Part shown: piece by piece, positions 52,805 to 63,825 of the stretch
Position numbering within the stretch: the stretch's first letter is position 1
Layout: each line of letters opens with the position of its first letter
Assembly: GCA_037693485.1 (NCBI GenBank)
Contig: CM075348.1
Coordinates: 11,948,501-12,012,500 of the forward strand
Direction of reading: 5' to 3'
DNA from: Kitagawia praeruptora
Taxonomy: Eukaryota; Streptophyta; Magnoliopsida; Apiales; Apiaceae
Length of the DNA stretch: 64,000 nucleotides
The notes under the pieces: model-generated
What the model was told of the DNA's origin: nothing
The model's database searches: none
The model's input: only the letters and a program-made list of their open reading frames with translations
Made by a program: the position numbers and the translations under genes

Positions 52805-53110
52805 GATTAGCACAGATTAGTGCCAATTAGCACCATTTAGTGCTGTTTAAGCACTGTTTAGTGCCTGTTAGCACAGATTAGTGCCGATTAGCACCATTTA
52901 GTGCTGTTTAAGCACTGTTTAGTGCCTGTTAGCACAGATTAGTGCCGGTTAGTACTGTTTAGCGCCGATTAGTGCCGTTAGTGCCGTTCTATGCCATTTA
53001 ACATTGTTTGACGCTGTTTAAACGTTGTTTAAGGCTTATTAGCGCTGTCTTGTGCCATTTAACACCGTCTAGTGTCGTTCAACATCGTCGTAAATGCGTT
53101 GGTCACTCCA
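52805..53110 (+). repeat. 61-bp tandem repeats, Tat 3' region
   Basis: GCACAGATTAGTGCC starts units at 52810, 52871 and 52932 (period 61), then decays into GTGCCGTT-type short repeats. Units contain AGTGCT-GTTTA-AGCACT hairpins. Confidence 0.8.
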
Positions 53111-53225
53111 CGCTTTACTTTAAGATGATATTGTTGAAAATACTCACATAAGAGTAATAAACCCTGACCCAAGTCTCGAATAAGGCCGTTATAACTTCAA
53201 GGAAAACCTGATCAATTTTCCTAGA

Positions 53226-53239
53226 AGTTGGGGGGCAAA
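53226..53239 (+). promoter_or_regulatory. Polypurine tract, Tat element
   Basis: AGTTGGGGGGCAAA directly before the 3' LTR. Confidence 0.8.
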
Positions 53240-53736
53240 TGATATGGGCCGAAAGTAAGCCCTAAAGACACATTTAATATGGCATTAATTAGACCCAGAA
53301 TGGTCCAAACGTGGGGCCCACCAGATGGGCCCAATCCCTATCTATAATATTAATTTCGTAATTAATATTGGGGGTAATAAATAGCTCAGCAAATAAGAGT
53401 CAAACAAGGATATTACTCTTGCCAGACTTAGCCTCCAAGATACATATCTCAACATGGAAACTGATTCGTACATGGAAGGAGACTAGAACCTTCTTCTAGT
53501 CGGTGACTTGCCCACCAAGTCACCTAACCCTACTACGATTTTAGGGCTTCTCAGCCTATATAAAGGGTCTGACCCCTCATCTCAGAACTACGTTTTTGGC
53601 TTGATCCTTGATATACATCAAGGTACGTAGGCACATCGTAAAGGCAGATACAGCTACGAGTACGAGAACAGCCATTAAAGCTCGAAGCTCACAAACCCTA
53701 GTCGTCATAATCGTAACCTAGTTTTTATTCCACAAC

Positions 53737-53737
<1 letters not shown>
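53240..53737 (+). repeat. 3' LTR of Tat element
   Basis: 498 bp, collinear with 34133-34630. Stem-loop at 53606-53623 identical to that in the 5' LTR. Confidence 0.93.
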
Positions 53738-53776
<39 letters not shown>

Positions 53777-54847
53777 GATCAGAAATAAATATATAAAAAA
53801 TAAATATCTAATCAAAGAGGACCCCTTTGATTAGATACAAATTAAATAAACCATCATAAATAAATAAAATATTAAAATTAAATAACCCATCATAAATAAA
53901 TCCACACAGTAACTTTTGATTCTACTAAAAACTTAACAAACATAACCAACGAACAAAAGACTCACTAATTCATGAAATCGAAATGGGCTACAATTCATTT
54001 CAACTCAGATTAAACGGAAAAAAACAAAATGAAGCAAAATCCCAACGACACCAAATCAGTAATTCAAACTTAATGTAAATGCAAAAATAAATACAAAGCA
54101 GAACTCAGCTAGGACACTAGGAAACCGAAGACAAAACCGAGAACTTGGCAACTCGCAAATCAAAACTTGTGTATTGTTTCCATGTTTTTGTTCTTTTTGT
54201 ATTGTTTGAATTGTCTCCCACCTAACTTGTGTCGAATAGGAATAGGCGAATAGCAATACTCTTTTATTGGTTGATCATATCACATTCTTTAACTGGAGTT
54301 CTAAAAATCCTTTCTAATACTTTGATGCTGATGAAGCTTTTTAAGTTCTAAAAACTTGTGCCAGTACTGAAAAGGTATAAAATATATTGAATATGAATGT
54401 TCTGGTGGAAACACTTACCAAAAAAATTTGCTAAAGGTGTAGACTGCGTGCAAAGAATTTTTTTTTTTTTTTGAACCGAAACTGTAAGTTATCTATATGT
54501 CCTGTCGAAATAAAGGGCTTACACCCATATTCCCTTACAAAAATCAGATTCAGAGTTACCTTTATGACTTTCAAAAAAAAATTTGGTTCTGTCAAGTTGT
54601 GGTAGCAGCTAGTAATATTTTTATCTTGAGCAATTCCTGATGCAAGAGGCATCAATAATTATATATTTATGTTGTCCAACTTAGAGACTAAAATGTGATT
54701 GAAAAGATGCCAAGTGAAGTGAATTAATTAGTTGCATAAATGTAAACCACTGGCAAATTCATGGTGTGACCTATTCCCATCCGGTAACTTTATATTTATG
54801 ATGTCCAAATTGGAAAGTTGATATGTGAATTAAAAGATTAACTCAAG
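53738..54847. other. AT-rich intergenic sequence right of Tat
   Basis: Starts with the right half of the (TAA)n microsatellite. 53890-54250 looks like degraded LTR-type sequence. A poly-T run lies at about 54459-54473. No supported gene. Confidence 0.45.
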
Positions 54848-56343
54848 GTGGCGTTTGGGAACTACAATTTCATTTGAAATCCATGATTTCAATTCCAAAA
54901 TTTGAAATCCATGATTTCAATTCCAAATTCTTTGTTTGGTAAATATGAGAATTTCAAATTTAGAAATTTTAAAATTTGAAAAATTTTTGCTTAAAAAATT
55001 TTTGTTCTCCAGAAATTTTTCCCGGGAAAAAATTTCACGAGATTTTTTTCCCGGAAAAAAGTTTCTCGAGAAAATTTTTCCAAAAAAAAAATATCTCGAA
55101 AAAAAATTACCAGGAAAAAATTAATCGATAAAATTTTTCAGAAATAAAATATCTCGAAAAAATTTCCCCCGAAAAAAAATTTCTTGAGAAAATTTTCCCG
55201 GAAAAAAATTTCTCGAGAAAAATTTCCCGAAAAAAATTTCTCGAGAAAATTTTCCCGAAAAAAAATTTCTCGAGAAAATTTTCTCGGGAAAAAAATTTTC
55301 GAGAAAATTTTTCTGGAAAAAAATTTCTCGAGAAAATTTTCCCGCAAAAAAAATTTCTAAATAAAATTTTCGAGAAAATTTTCCCGGAAAAAAATTTTCG
55401 AGAAAATTTTCCAGGAAAAAAATTTCTCGAGAAAATTTTCCTGGAAAAAAATTTCTCGAGAAAATTTCTCGGAAAAAAATTTTCGAGAAAATTTTCCCGG
55501 AAAAAAATTTCTCGAGAAAATTTTCCCGGGAAAAAATTTCTCGAGAAAATTTTTCCGGAAAAAAATTTCTCGAGAAAATTTTCCCGAAAAAAAATTTCTC
55601 GAGAAAATTTCTCGGAAAAAAATTTTCGAGAAAATTTTCCCTGAAAAAAATTTCTCGAGAAAATTTTCCCGAAAAAAAATTTCTCGAGAAAATTTTCCCG
55701 AAAAAAAATTTCTCTAGAAAATTTTCCCGGAAAAAAATTTCTCGAGAAAATTTTCCCGGAAAAAAATTTCTCGAGAAAATTTTCCCGAAAAAAAATTTCT
55801 CGAGAAAATTTTCCCGGAAAAAAAATTTTCGAGAAAATTTTCCCAGCAAAAAATTTCTCGAGAAAATTTTCCCGGAAAAAAATTTCTCGATAAAATTTTC
55901 CCGAAATAAAATTTCTCGAGAAAATTTTCCCCAAAAAAAATTTGTCGAGAAAATTTTCTCGGGAAAAAATTTTTCGAGAAAATTTTCCCGGAAAAAATTT
56001 CTCGAGAAAATTTTCCCGGAAAAAATTTCTCGAGAAAATTTTCCTGGAAAAAATTTCTCCAGAAAATTTTCCCGAAAATTTTTTTTTCAAAGAAACAATT
56101 TCCCGAGAAAAACTATTTCTCTAAAAAAATTCCAAAAAAAAAAAGTGATGCTCATGTATTTTGGTGGAGAAGAATTTCAAATGACTATCTTTCACTTGTA
56201 ATTTCAAATTACAAAAAAATAGTTAATATTGAATTGGTATGGAATTCATCAATTCCAATTCCAAATTTTTTTAATCTTACCAAACACTAAATTTGGTCAA
56301 TTCCAGGAATTCAAATGAATTCCAAGTTACCAAACAAACCACA
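54848..56343. mobile_element. Terminal-inverted-repeat element carrying a minisatellite
   Basis: The left end GTGGCGTTTGGGAACT and right end (complement) GTGGTTTGTTTGGTAACT pair imperfectly over about 40 bp, with a second GTTTGGTAA-type motif just inside each end (about 54934 and 56276). Near the left end a 27-bp unit (TTTGAAATCCATGATTTCAA...) is doubled. The interior is the 29-bp array. No transposase. The superfamily is not determined. Confidence 0.55.
55015..56110. repeat. 29-bp palindromic minisatellite, about 36 copies
   Basis: The consensus unit is CCCGGAAAAAAATTTCTCGAG followed by AAAATTTT, with 24-30 bp variants. Each unit holds the palindrome AAATTTCTCGAGAAATTT-like core (XhoI site) and a CCGG/CCCGG step. 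All three minus-strand frames stay open because the units lack stops, giving a 327-codon Phe/Arg/Lys/Asn-rich ORF that I regard as an artefact. Confidence 0.9.
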
Positions 56344-57460
56344 AGTGAATTAACTGAATGAGCTGAGTTCTGCTGCGAGAACCACAATATTAATCTTATG
56401 AGTCTTGTTGTACGAGTAGTGGCCTTGATCTTTAGGTTTACCGATTCGCGAGAATGTATGGAACAAGCTTGTAAAATCTCAAGATTGAAAAATATCTTGA
56501 GATTGCAGAATTCCTTGAAAAAGTTGTTTAGTCTCAAATAAGGTGTTGTTTATATCATGGGATTTTAATGAGTTTGAATGTTAACGGGAACGAGAACGAA
56601 ATTTTACTACAAAAAAGTCTTTAAAATCCCATGAAACAAATGGCTATTAATTTGTTCCCTGCAACATCGAGCAGCAACTTTTACTGACTGACAATTGAAG
56701 GTATTAAAATTGCATAAGCAAGCATAGTCATCCTACTATTAGTGGCATAATCTGCTTTCACTGTTGTGGATGTATTTCCGTATGTGGTATTGTCCTGAAA
56801 ATACAAGTTACAATATTGTGATTTGAGCAAAGATGGTTACAACAAGTTATTTACCTTCATGGTATTTGGGTAACTTTATCTTATAAAGGTATACACATCT
56901 TACCTCTTTATTGTTTGCAGCTTTTTTTTTCAACTGGTGCACTACCATGCTTTACAGTGCTGATGGCAGTAGGTCAGTGAAATTTCAAAATATACATGGA
57001 ACATTCACTTGTATTCTTTGTAATTTAATATTTTTTAAGAAAGTTGTTGTAAATTTGGTTTGCAAATTCGGTGGTGGTGTGTTTTTAATAAGGACATGAT
57101 ATTAAGTTAATTAAAACTAAACATTTGTATACACCTAATAATATAAGAGTACAACCTAGACTCACTCACTAAATATGTTTTGGAACAACGAAAAGTATCC
57201 AGGCATAGGCATACTTGTCGCTCAAAAAATAAATTCCCACAAAATTAACTACTTTCAGTTACACTTTTGATGCCGCCTCATCTTCTAACAATTTCCCTCA
57301 TGTCATCTATTTGTGTAGCAAACATAGTATGAAATGAAGAACCTAGCTGAACTGTAGAAATAGACACTACATGTGATTGCCTTTGTTAGTAATTTAAAAT
57401 TATATCTATGTGTTACTAACCTCCATTATTATCCTTAATTGTTGTTTTCTTCCCTGAGCA
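56344..57460. other. Intergenic or intronic sequence
   Basis: No repeat or gene that I can support. Non-repetitive looking. Confidence 0.4.
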
Positions 57461-58740
57461 TTCTAAGAGCTTGTGATACGTCTTTCTTTGGTAAAAATAG
57501 AGGAGGGGCAGCCACATGGTTCTAATAACACTTCGGAGGAAAGATGTTTGGTCTGGTGCTATTACAGGTGCAAGGAGGAAGTGCAAAGGTATTTTCTTCT
57601 ACACGCACCTTTTTTTAATGCGTCATTCACTGTTTTGGCCTGTGTCTTTACTTTAATTAACATAAATGCATTTACAAAACTAACATATACTGTGCCTGCA
57701 CCAAGTCGCAACACATTTTCAGTCTTTTACATCAAAAAATTACAAATTTGATGATGTACTAAATAACAACAGCAAAGAAAACAGAACAAAATTGGATAAC
57801 TTCTGTATATTTGTTTTGTATGTAAAAAGTCCTTGCTGGCTTTGAACAGAAGAGATTTAGCATCTGTGTTCGAAGAATACTTGTTTGGGCCTGTGTCACA
57901 ATATATCTCAAAATTGTTTAGTGACATGGATAATGTTGGAGACAATGCTTTTGCACATTGGCTATTAGTCATCAATGAACCATCCCTAACAAAGAACATC
58001 ACCTAGAAATTACTGTTACATTTCAGTTAATATATTATAATCTTGCAAGAGCGTAGGAATCGTGCCTTATTCATATATCATGTTTTTTATATAGTGTTTG
58101 AAGTTTTCTATTTTAACAGATGCTTCTGTCTTCTTTTTTTCCCCTTCTCGCTTTGTCTGAGTGCATTCTTTTGCACTTCTTTATGTTTCATTCCATGTAA
58201 TTCAGTTACTTATTTCTGGATATTTAATTGCATGGTCAAACTTTGACATAGTACTTGCGTTTTAAACTTTATAGGTATTTTTATGGCTATCTGCCTAAAG
58301 AGTAGAAGCACAAGGATTAAAACTTGAAACTCCTCAGGTGACTTTTCTTTTTTCCTAAAGGTTGACAATTTTTTAAAATTTTAAAAGCACATATGTAATG
58401 TATGCAACTTCATTTTGTTTGTGTGTGTTTAACGTGTCTACATGACTTTGTTTGATTCCCTACTAGGAACTGTCGGCTTCTAATTTTGCTATTATATAAA
58501 ATTAATTTATATTTAAAATTGGTGCCATTAAATCTTTAGAAGATCAATTTCAAGTGGTTTACATCGATTATAAAAATCAGGAATTTGCACACAGTCAGTC
58601 GCGACCTCTGGATTCTTCCACGTCATCGTCGTTAGATCTTGCTCAACCATTTAGCCTTGCTTGTGTCATGGTTCCCACCTTGCAGGATCATGGAAAAGAA
58701 GAATCCCTTTATCTTTGTGATCATGTACCATAGGATTGAA
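57461..58740 (+). pseudogene. Possible fragments of an unidentified gene
   Basis: Two stretches look exon-like. At 57479-57590 an open frame (VKIEEGQPHGSNNTSEERC) ends before GTATTTTC. At about 58545-58733 a frame with acceptor-like CTTTAG before it reads DQFQVVYIDYKNQEFAHSQS ... ESLYLCDHVP and stops at TAG. Between them 58275-58335 is flanked by splice-like AG and CAG|GTGAC but has stops. I do not recognise the protein. It could be a degenerate gene truncated by the copia element at 58771, or chance. Confidence 0.25.
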
Positions 58741-58770
58741 GGTGTTCAAGGCCATAATAGAGGATAAGGA

Positions 58771-59048
58771 TCTTAAGTTTAACGAACATTCAACATCCAT
58801 GAATATTAAGCTATAAAACTGATGCTATACACACAGACAAATGTATCTACATATTGAAGAAGAAGAAGACTGTTTCTTATTAATCAAGAAAATGTATATA
58901 CAGGAATGAATCAATTGAGTACAAGAGAGAGAGAGAGTTTATATACAGAATAACAGAAACGGTTACGATAAGTGGTGTAGGTGATAAGTAGTGATTGTGA
59001 TAAGTAGTAAGCTGATAAGATGACTTTATGGTGATATATGCTTCAATA
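58771..59048 (-). repeat. 3' LTR of copia element
   Basis: About 278 bp. Starts (plus strand) TCTTAAGTTTAACG and ends GCTTCAATA. Contains (AGA)n and (GA)n microsatellites. Ends are not the usual TG..CA, so edges may be off by a few bases. Confidence 0.75.
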
Positions 59049-59060
59049 GTCCCCCTCAGA
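59049..59060 (-). promoter_or_regulatory. Polypurine tract, copia element
   Basis: Minus strand TCTGAGGGGGAC next to the 3' LTR. Confidence 0.75.
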
Positions 59061-62000
59061 TTGAATGTGGTTGTGTAACATTCAATCTGGACAATAGATT
59101 CCAGTGTGCACGACGGCCAAGTCCTTTAGTGAAAATGTCAGCAAGCTGAGCAGAGCTAGGCAAGTAACGAGGCTGAATCAACTGTGATTGTACTTGTTCA
59201 CGTACAAAGTGACAATCCAATGCAAAATGCTTCGTTTTTGGATGAAAAACAGGATCAGCTGTAATATCCAATGCTGCTTGATTATCACTGTGAATAGTAA
59301 CAGGGATATTTTGAGGAATATTCAATTCAGAAAGTAAGAGAGTAAGCCAGGAGACTTCACAGGCAGTATCAGCGATTGCACGTAATTCAGCTTCAGCAGT
59401 CGAACGGGACACAACTTTTTGCTTAGTAGAATGCCAGACAATCAAGGAAGAACCAAGTAACAGACACATCCCTGTGATACTCTTCAACATACCAGAAGAA
59501 TTTAGAGTGGAACCCCAGTCACTATCACAAAAACCCTCAAGTTGGAGAGAAGAATCAGATGAATAAAACAACCCTTGAAAAGGAGTTGATTTTAAGTAAC
59601 GCAGCACCCTTTGCACAGCAAGCATATGAGGTACTCGTGGACTTTGCAAAAACTGACTCAAATGATGAACTGCAAAAGTGATGTCAGGTCGAGAAACAGT
59701 AAGATACAGGAATTTACCAACAAACTTCCTGTAAATCGTAGGATCATCAAGAAGATCGCCATCTGTAGGGGAAAGCTTAATATTGGAATCAACTGGAAGA
59801 GATAAAGGTTTTGAATTCTCCAATCCTGCTTCAATGAGTAAATCATGGACAAATTTATGTTGATGTAGATATAAACCAGCTGAGGTTTGGTGAATTTCCA
59901 GCCCAAGATAGTACTTAGCCAGTCCCAAATCTTTAATAGTAAAAGTGGAATGTAACACAGTTTTAACATGTGTAATAAAATCAGTATTATTGCCTGTAAG
60001 AAGAATATCATCCAAGTAAACCAAAGCAGTAACAAAAATGTCTTGATCATTATAGACAAACAGTGAGTAATCAGCAACTGTTTGAGTGAAGCCCAATTCA
60101 AGCAACACAGATGCCAGTTTTTCAAACCACACTCGAGAAGCTTGCTTCAAGCCATAGATAGATTTATTTAATCTACACACAACACCTGTACCGTAAAGAG
60201 GATGACCTTTAGGAAGTTCCATATAGACTTCCTCGGACAATTCTCCATGGAGAAAAGCATTGTTGATGTCCAATTGATGAATATTCCAGCGTTTTACAGC
60301 AGCCAAAGCCAACAAAGTACGGACAGTTGCCATCTTTGCAACAGGGGAAAATGTATGATGATAGTCTTGCCCTTCAACTTGTGTGTAACCTTTGGCCACA
60401 AGGCGTGCCTTGAATTTATCTACAGAACCATCTGCCAAATACTTCACTTTATAAACCCATTTGCACCCCACAACCTTCTTGTTATGTGGCTTAGGAACAA
60501 TAGTCCATGTATTATTCGATTCCAAAGCATTTAATTCCTTTTCCATAGCATCAATCCACCTATGGTCTGTCACAGCTTGGTTGTATGTAAAAGGCTCAGA
60601 AATAGCCGTTTGTGGACTAACAAAACAAGCAAAAATGGGGGTAGATGGTGTATAATGAGAAAGGCTATATTTTTGGTCAATAGGACATTGTAAAAGAATA
60701 GTATTAGCTGTGACATTAGTATTTGGTTGTGAAGTGACATAATCCTTCATCCATATAGGCTGTAATTTATGACGAAGAGAAACCCTTTGAGGTGGATTAA
60801 GTGGTGAAGCATTATGTACAGAAGATGGTGAAACAGTATGTGAAGGTGAATAAGGGACATAATCAGTATGTGTATGTGTAGGTGTAGGTGAGGACACAGG
60901 AGGAGTAGATAATGTGTGTGGTGTAACTATGTCTTGTATATCTGCCAAGGGAGTTTGTGAAATGTCAATATCACAAATTGGATCTGGTGGAATAAACAAA
61001 GTTGTGTCAGGTTGTGATAACATTGAAGAGAAAGGGAAAAAAATTTCAACAAACGTGACATGCCTAGAGACATGAAACTGATGTGAAACAGGGTCATAGA
61101 GTTTATAACCTTTTTGTGTCATAGAATAGCCAAGAAACACTGTTTTTACAGCACGAGGTGAAAACTTGTCCAAATTATGAACAGACATATGAGCAAGACA
61201 TCCAAAAACTTTGAGATGTTCATAAGAAGGAGGAGTATTAAAAAGTTTTTCATAAGGAGAGACATAACCCAAAATAGTGGTGGGTATTCGATTAATAAGA
61301 TATGTAGAAGTGAATATACAATCACCCCAAAAAGAAGGAGGTAAATGTGCCTGAAACATGAGGGCCCTTGACATTTCAAGTAAATTTCGATGCTTTCGTT
61401 CTACCCTCCCATTTTGTTGGGGAGTGTAGGGACATGAAGTGTGGTGAATGGTGCCATGAGACAACAAAAAACTAGCCAAATCATTGTTAATAAACTCACC
61501 ACCATTATCCGTTCTAAGACACTTGATGGTAGTACTAAATTGAGTGGTCACATAGGCAAAGAAATCTTTAATGGACTGTGTAACATGTTGTTTAGTAGGT
61601 AACAAAATAGTCCAAAGACCACGTGTACAGTCATCAACTAAGGTAAGAAAATATTTGCAACCATTATAGGTTGGAATCTTATATGGTCCCCAAATATCAC
61701 AATGGACAAGATCAAAAGGAACAGAAGCATGAGATTGACTTAAAGAAAAAGAGAGTTTACATTGTTTAACAAGTGGACAAATACTACAAGGCAAAAATAC
61801 ATTGTCATTGTCATTGCTTTTACAAAGTTTATCAGAAACATTTATTACAGAAATCTTGGATAATATCTTGGTGGGAACATGACCAAGACGTTTGTGCCAA
61901 AGAGAAGAGCTGGTTATATTCTGTGAAACAGTGAACGCACAAGGAGTAGGAGTAGAATGTGAATATGCATTAACGAGCTGATAAAGACCTCCAACAATGC

Positions 62001-62640
62001 TACCAAGAACCAATCCCGTCTTCTGGTATTGGTCCTGTAGATAGCAATTATTAGAAGTGAAATGAATGATAGAATTAAGTTGAATGGAAAGTTTATTGAT
62101 AGAAATCAAATTGAAGGTAAAAGTCGGGATGTAAAGGACATCTGTAATCAGTGTAGATATAAGGAACAAATAGACAGACCCTATATGTGTGACTGTGGCA
62201 CTTTCACCATTGGGAAACTTAACAGTTAAAGGAACAGATAAAGATTTAATATCAGTCATAGAACTTAGATTGTTGCACATGTGATTGGTGGCCCCTGTGT
62301 CAAGAATCCAAACATATGGTGGTATTTGTGTAGAGGAAAATAAAGAAAAAGTTGTACATGCTATGTGAGAAGCAAAACTGAATTGATCAGTATTAGAAGG
62401 TACATTTGTCTGAGAGTTGCCAGAAGATTTGTTCAAAGTCTGAAGCAAAGTGTTGAGTTGAGTCTGTAGGGCATCCACTTTAGAAGTTAAAGCCTGATCA
62501 TCAGAAGAAGTATGAAGAGCAGCTTGTAAAGCTTGACCAGATTTTGGTCCATTGAACTTAGGATTCGGAGTAAACCTTCGTTTGCCTTTGTTGTTTGGAT
62601 GATAAGGATGGTCAGGGGGTACCCAATCAATTTGTGACAC
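59056..62640 (-). CDS. Copia pol polyprotein (PR-IN-RT-RH)
   Basis: 1194 residues without interruption. Protease WILDTGATNHMCNN (D-T-G-A) near residue 110. GAG-pre-integrase SSLWHKRLGHVPTKILSK. Integrase core: HCDIWGPYKI, LRTDNGGEFINN, and PYTPQQNGRVERKHRN giving D, D, E. RT: WKWVYKVKY-type entry (CKWVYKVKYLADGSVDKFKA), LDINNAFLHGELSEEVYM, NKSIYGLKQASRVWF and catalytic LVYLDDILLTG (YLDD). RNase H: SRSTAEAELRAIADTACE and SDNQAALDITADPVFHPKTK. All catalytic residues seem present. It is one frame away from gag. Confidence 0.92.
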   Translation of the reverse strand: MSQIDWVPPDHPYHPNNKGKRRFTPNPKFNGPKSGQALQAALHTSSDDQALTSKVDALQTQLNTLLQTLNKSSGNSQTNVPSNTDQFSFASHIACTTFSLFSSTQIPPYVWILDTGATNHMCNNLSSMTDIKSLSVPLTVKFPNGESATVTHIGSVYLFLISTLITDVLYIPTFTFNLISINKLSIQLNSIIHFTSNNCYLQDQYQKTGLVLGSIVGGLYQLVNAYSHSTPTPCAFTVSQNITSSSLWHKRLGHVPTKILSKISVINVSDKLCKSNDNDNVFLPCSICPLVKQCKLSFSLSQSHASVPFDLVHCDIWGPYKIPTYNGCKYFLTLVDDCTRGLWTILLPTKQHVTQSIKDFFAYVTTQFSTTIKCLRTDNGGEFINNDLASFLLSHGTIHHTSCPYTPQQNGRVERKHRNLLEMSRALMFQAHLPPSFWGDCIFTSTYLINRIPTTILGYVSPYEKLFNTPPSYEHLKVFGCLAHMSVHNLDKFSPRAVKTVFLGYSMTQKGYKLYDPVSHQFHVSRHVTFVEIFFPFSSMLSQPDTTLFIPPDPICDIDISQTPLADIQDIVTPHTLSTPPVSSPTPTHTHTDYVPYSPSHTVSPSSVHNASPLNPPQRVSLRHKLQPIWMKDYVTSQPNTNVTANTILLQCPIDQKYSLSHYTPSTPIFACFVSPQTAISEPFTYNQAVTDHRWIDAMEKELNALESNNTWTIVPKPHNKKVVGCKWVYKVKYLADGSVDKFKARLVAKGYTQVEGQDYHHTFSPVAKMATVRTLLALAAVKRWNIHQLDINNAFLHGELSEEVYMELPKGHPLYGTGVVCRLNKSIYGLKQASRVWFEKLASVLLELGFTQTVADYSLFVYNDQDIFVTALVYLDDILLTGNNTDFITHVKTVLHSTFTIKDLGLAKYYLGLEIHQTSAGLYLHQHKFVHDLLIEAGLENSKPLSLPVDSNIKLSPTDGDLLDDPTIYRKFVGKFLYLTVSRPDITFAVHHLSQFLQSPRVPHMLAVQRVLRYLKSTPFQGLFYSSDSSLQLEGFCDSDWGSTLNSSGMLKSITGMCLLLGSSLIVWHSTKQKVVSRSTAEAELRAIADTACEVSWLTLLLSELNIPQNIPVTIHSDNQAALDITADPVFHPKTKHFALDCHFVREQVQSQLIQPRYLPSSAQLADIFTKGLGRRAHWNLLSRLNVTQPHSI

Positions 62641-63539
62641 TTCTCTTTAACATGACCTTTAAGGTGACAATGTGAGCGTTCTTGTACAGGATTTGGAGCC
62701 CTGTCACTGAACCTATTTGGAACATAAGAAGAAGACGACTGATTGGGTTTAGGCATATTAACCATCATAGCCACAGGAGAAACAATACTAGATTGTGACT
62801 GTCGTTGCTTTTCCTCTTGTTTTAACAACATAAAAGCTTGATTGACAGAAGGCCAAGGTGTCATCATTAAAATATGACCACGAGCTGCAGTGTAGCTAGA
62901 ATGTAAACCCATTAAGAACTGTATCAACCTGGTTTTTTCCAATTGTAAATCCCATTCTTTAGTTGCTCCACAAGTGCATTTGATTGCAGGCTCTAAAGCA
63001 CGAATCTCATCCCAAAAACCTTTCAACTTGTGAAAGTAAAACTCAATAGAGTCATTTCCTTGTTCCAACTTAAACAATTCTCGTTGTGTCTCGTAAAATT
63101 TGTGTCCACTAACGGCAGAAAACCGTTCATTGAGTTCATTCCAGACAGTAAGAGCAGAATCCATATAGTTCATGCTGTTGCTTATCTGATCGGAAATAGT
63201 ATTCAATATCCAGGTGATAACCATGTCGTTAACACGTTTCCAATGGACATACAGAGGCGAAGACTCAGATGGAGCAGCAAAATCACCATTAACGATGATA
63301 AATTTATTTTTAGCCGAAAGTGCAATTTGCATAAATCGTTTCCAGGACGAATAGTTCTCAGATCCAAGCAACTTTTTAGAAATGAGAATCATACCAGGCT
63401 GATCGTTATTGTGAAGATACAATGGATGTGAATTATTGTCAATAGACTGTGAGTTTGTGTGAGTATTGTGTTCATGATTAGCTGTGTGAAGTGGTGAATT
63501 AACATCTTGTGACGTTGGAGTAGATTGTGTGTTTGACAT
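62605..63539 (-). pseudogene. Copia gag (frameshifted before pol)
   Basis: The start ATG is at 63539 (MSNTQSTPTSQDVNS). A UBN2-type gag domain follows (LLGSENYSSWKRFMQIALS, VWNELNERFSAVSGHKFYE, IEFYFHKLKGFWDEIRAL, RLIQFLMGLHSSYTAARGHI). The zinc knuckle reads RSHCHLKGHVKEKC: the first Cys is Arg (CGC), so a ligand is lost. The gag frame leaves the pol frame at a run of five G (plus strand 62615-62619), consistent with a single-base indel. Without it gag and pol would be one ORF, as is usual for plant copia elements. Confidence 0.8.
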
Positions 63540-63812
63540 ATTGTTCAGAACAGCGTTAGCATATATATGAAATCTGACGAGACATACGATCGGAAAGTAA
63601 CAATGGATACGCACAAGCAGATCAATCAACGATAACAATGGTGAAAAACACCGAAAAAACACCAAGAATCACCGAAAAATGCATAAATAGTGACGTTTAC
63701 ACACAGATCAAGCAATGTAAAAGACAGATTAGAACTAAAACTCACAAATCGTGATGAACATCGTCGAAAAAACGCACAGATCGCGTTCAAAACAGAGTAG
63801 TTGCGGAAGATA

Positions 63813-63825
63813 TGCTCTGATACCA
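63813..63825 (-). promoter_or_regulatory. Primer binding site, copia element
   Basis: Minus strand TGGTATCAGAGCA, complementary to the 3' end of plant initiator Met tRNA, directly after the 5' LTR. Confidence 0.9.

Larger units (their letters stand above)
34133..53737 (+). mobile_element. Tat-lineage Ty3/gypsy retrotransposon, interrupted by element C
   Basis: LTRs of 498 bp each with 4 mismatches (0.8%) and TSD ATAAT (34128-34132 and 53738-53742). About 10.96 kb without the nested element. Order: LTR, PBS, gag-protease, RT, RNase H, second RNase H, integrase, then a long 3' region with an antisense gene, GC-rich repeats, PPT (53226-53239) and LTR. Second archaeal-type RNase H and antisense extra ORFs after integrase are known features of the Tat group. 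Several frame lesions make this copy non-autonomous. Confidence 0.9.

Noticed and set aside
55107..56090. 327-codon minus-strand ORF (Phe/Arg/Lys/Asn-rich)
   Set aside because: Pure translation of the 29-bp minisatellite; open in several frames on the same strand and without any domain.
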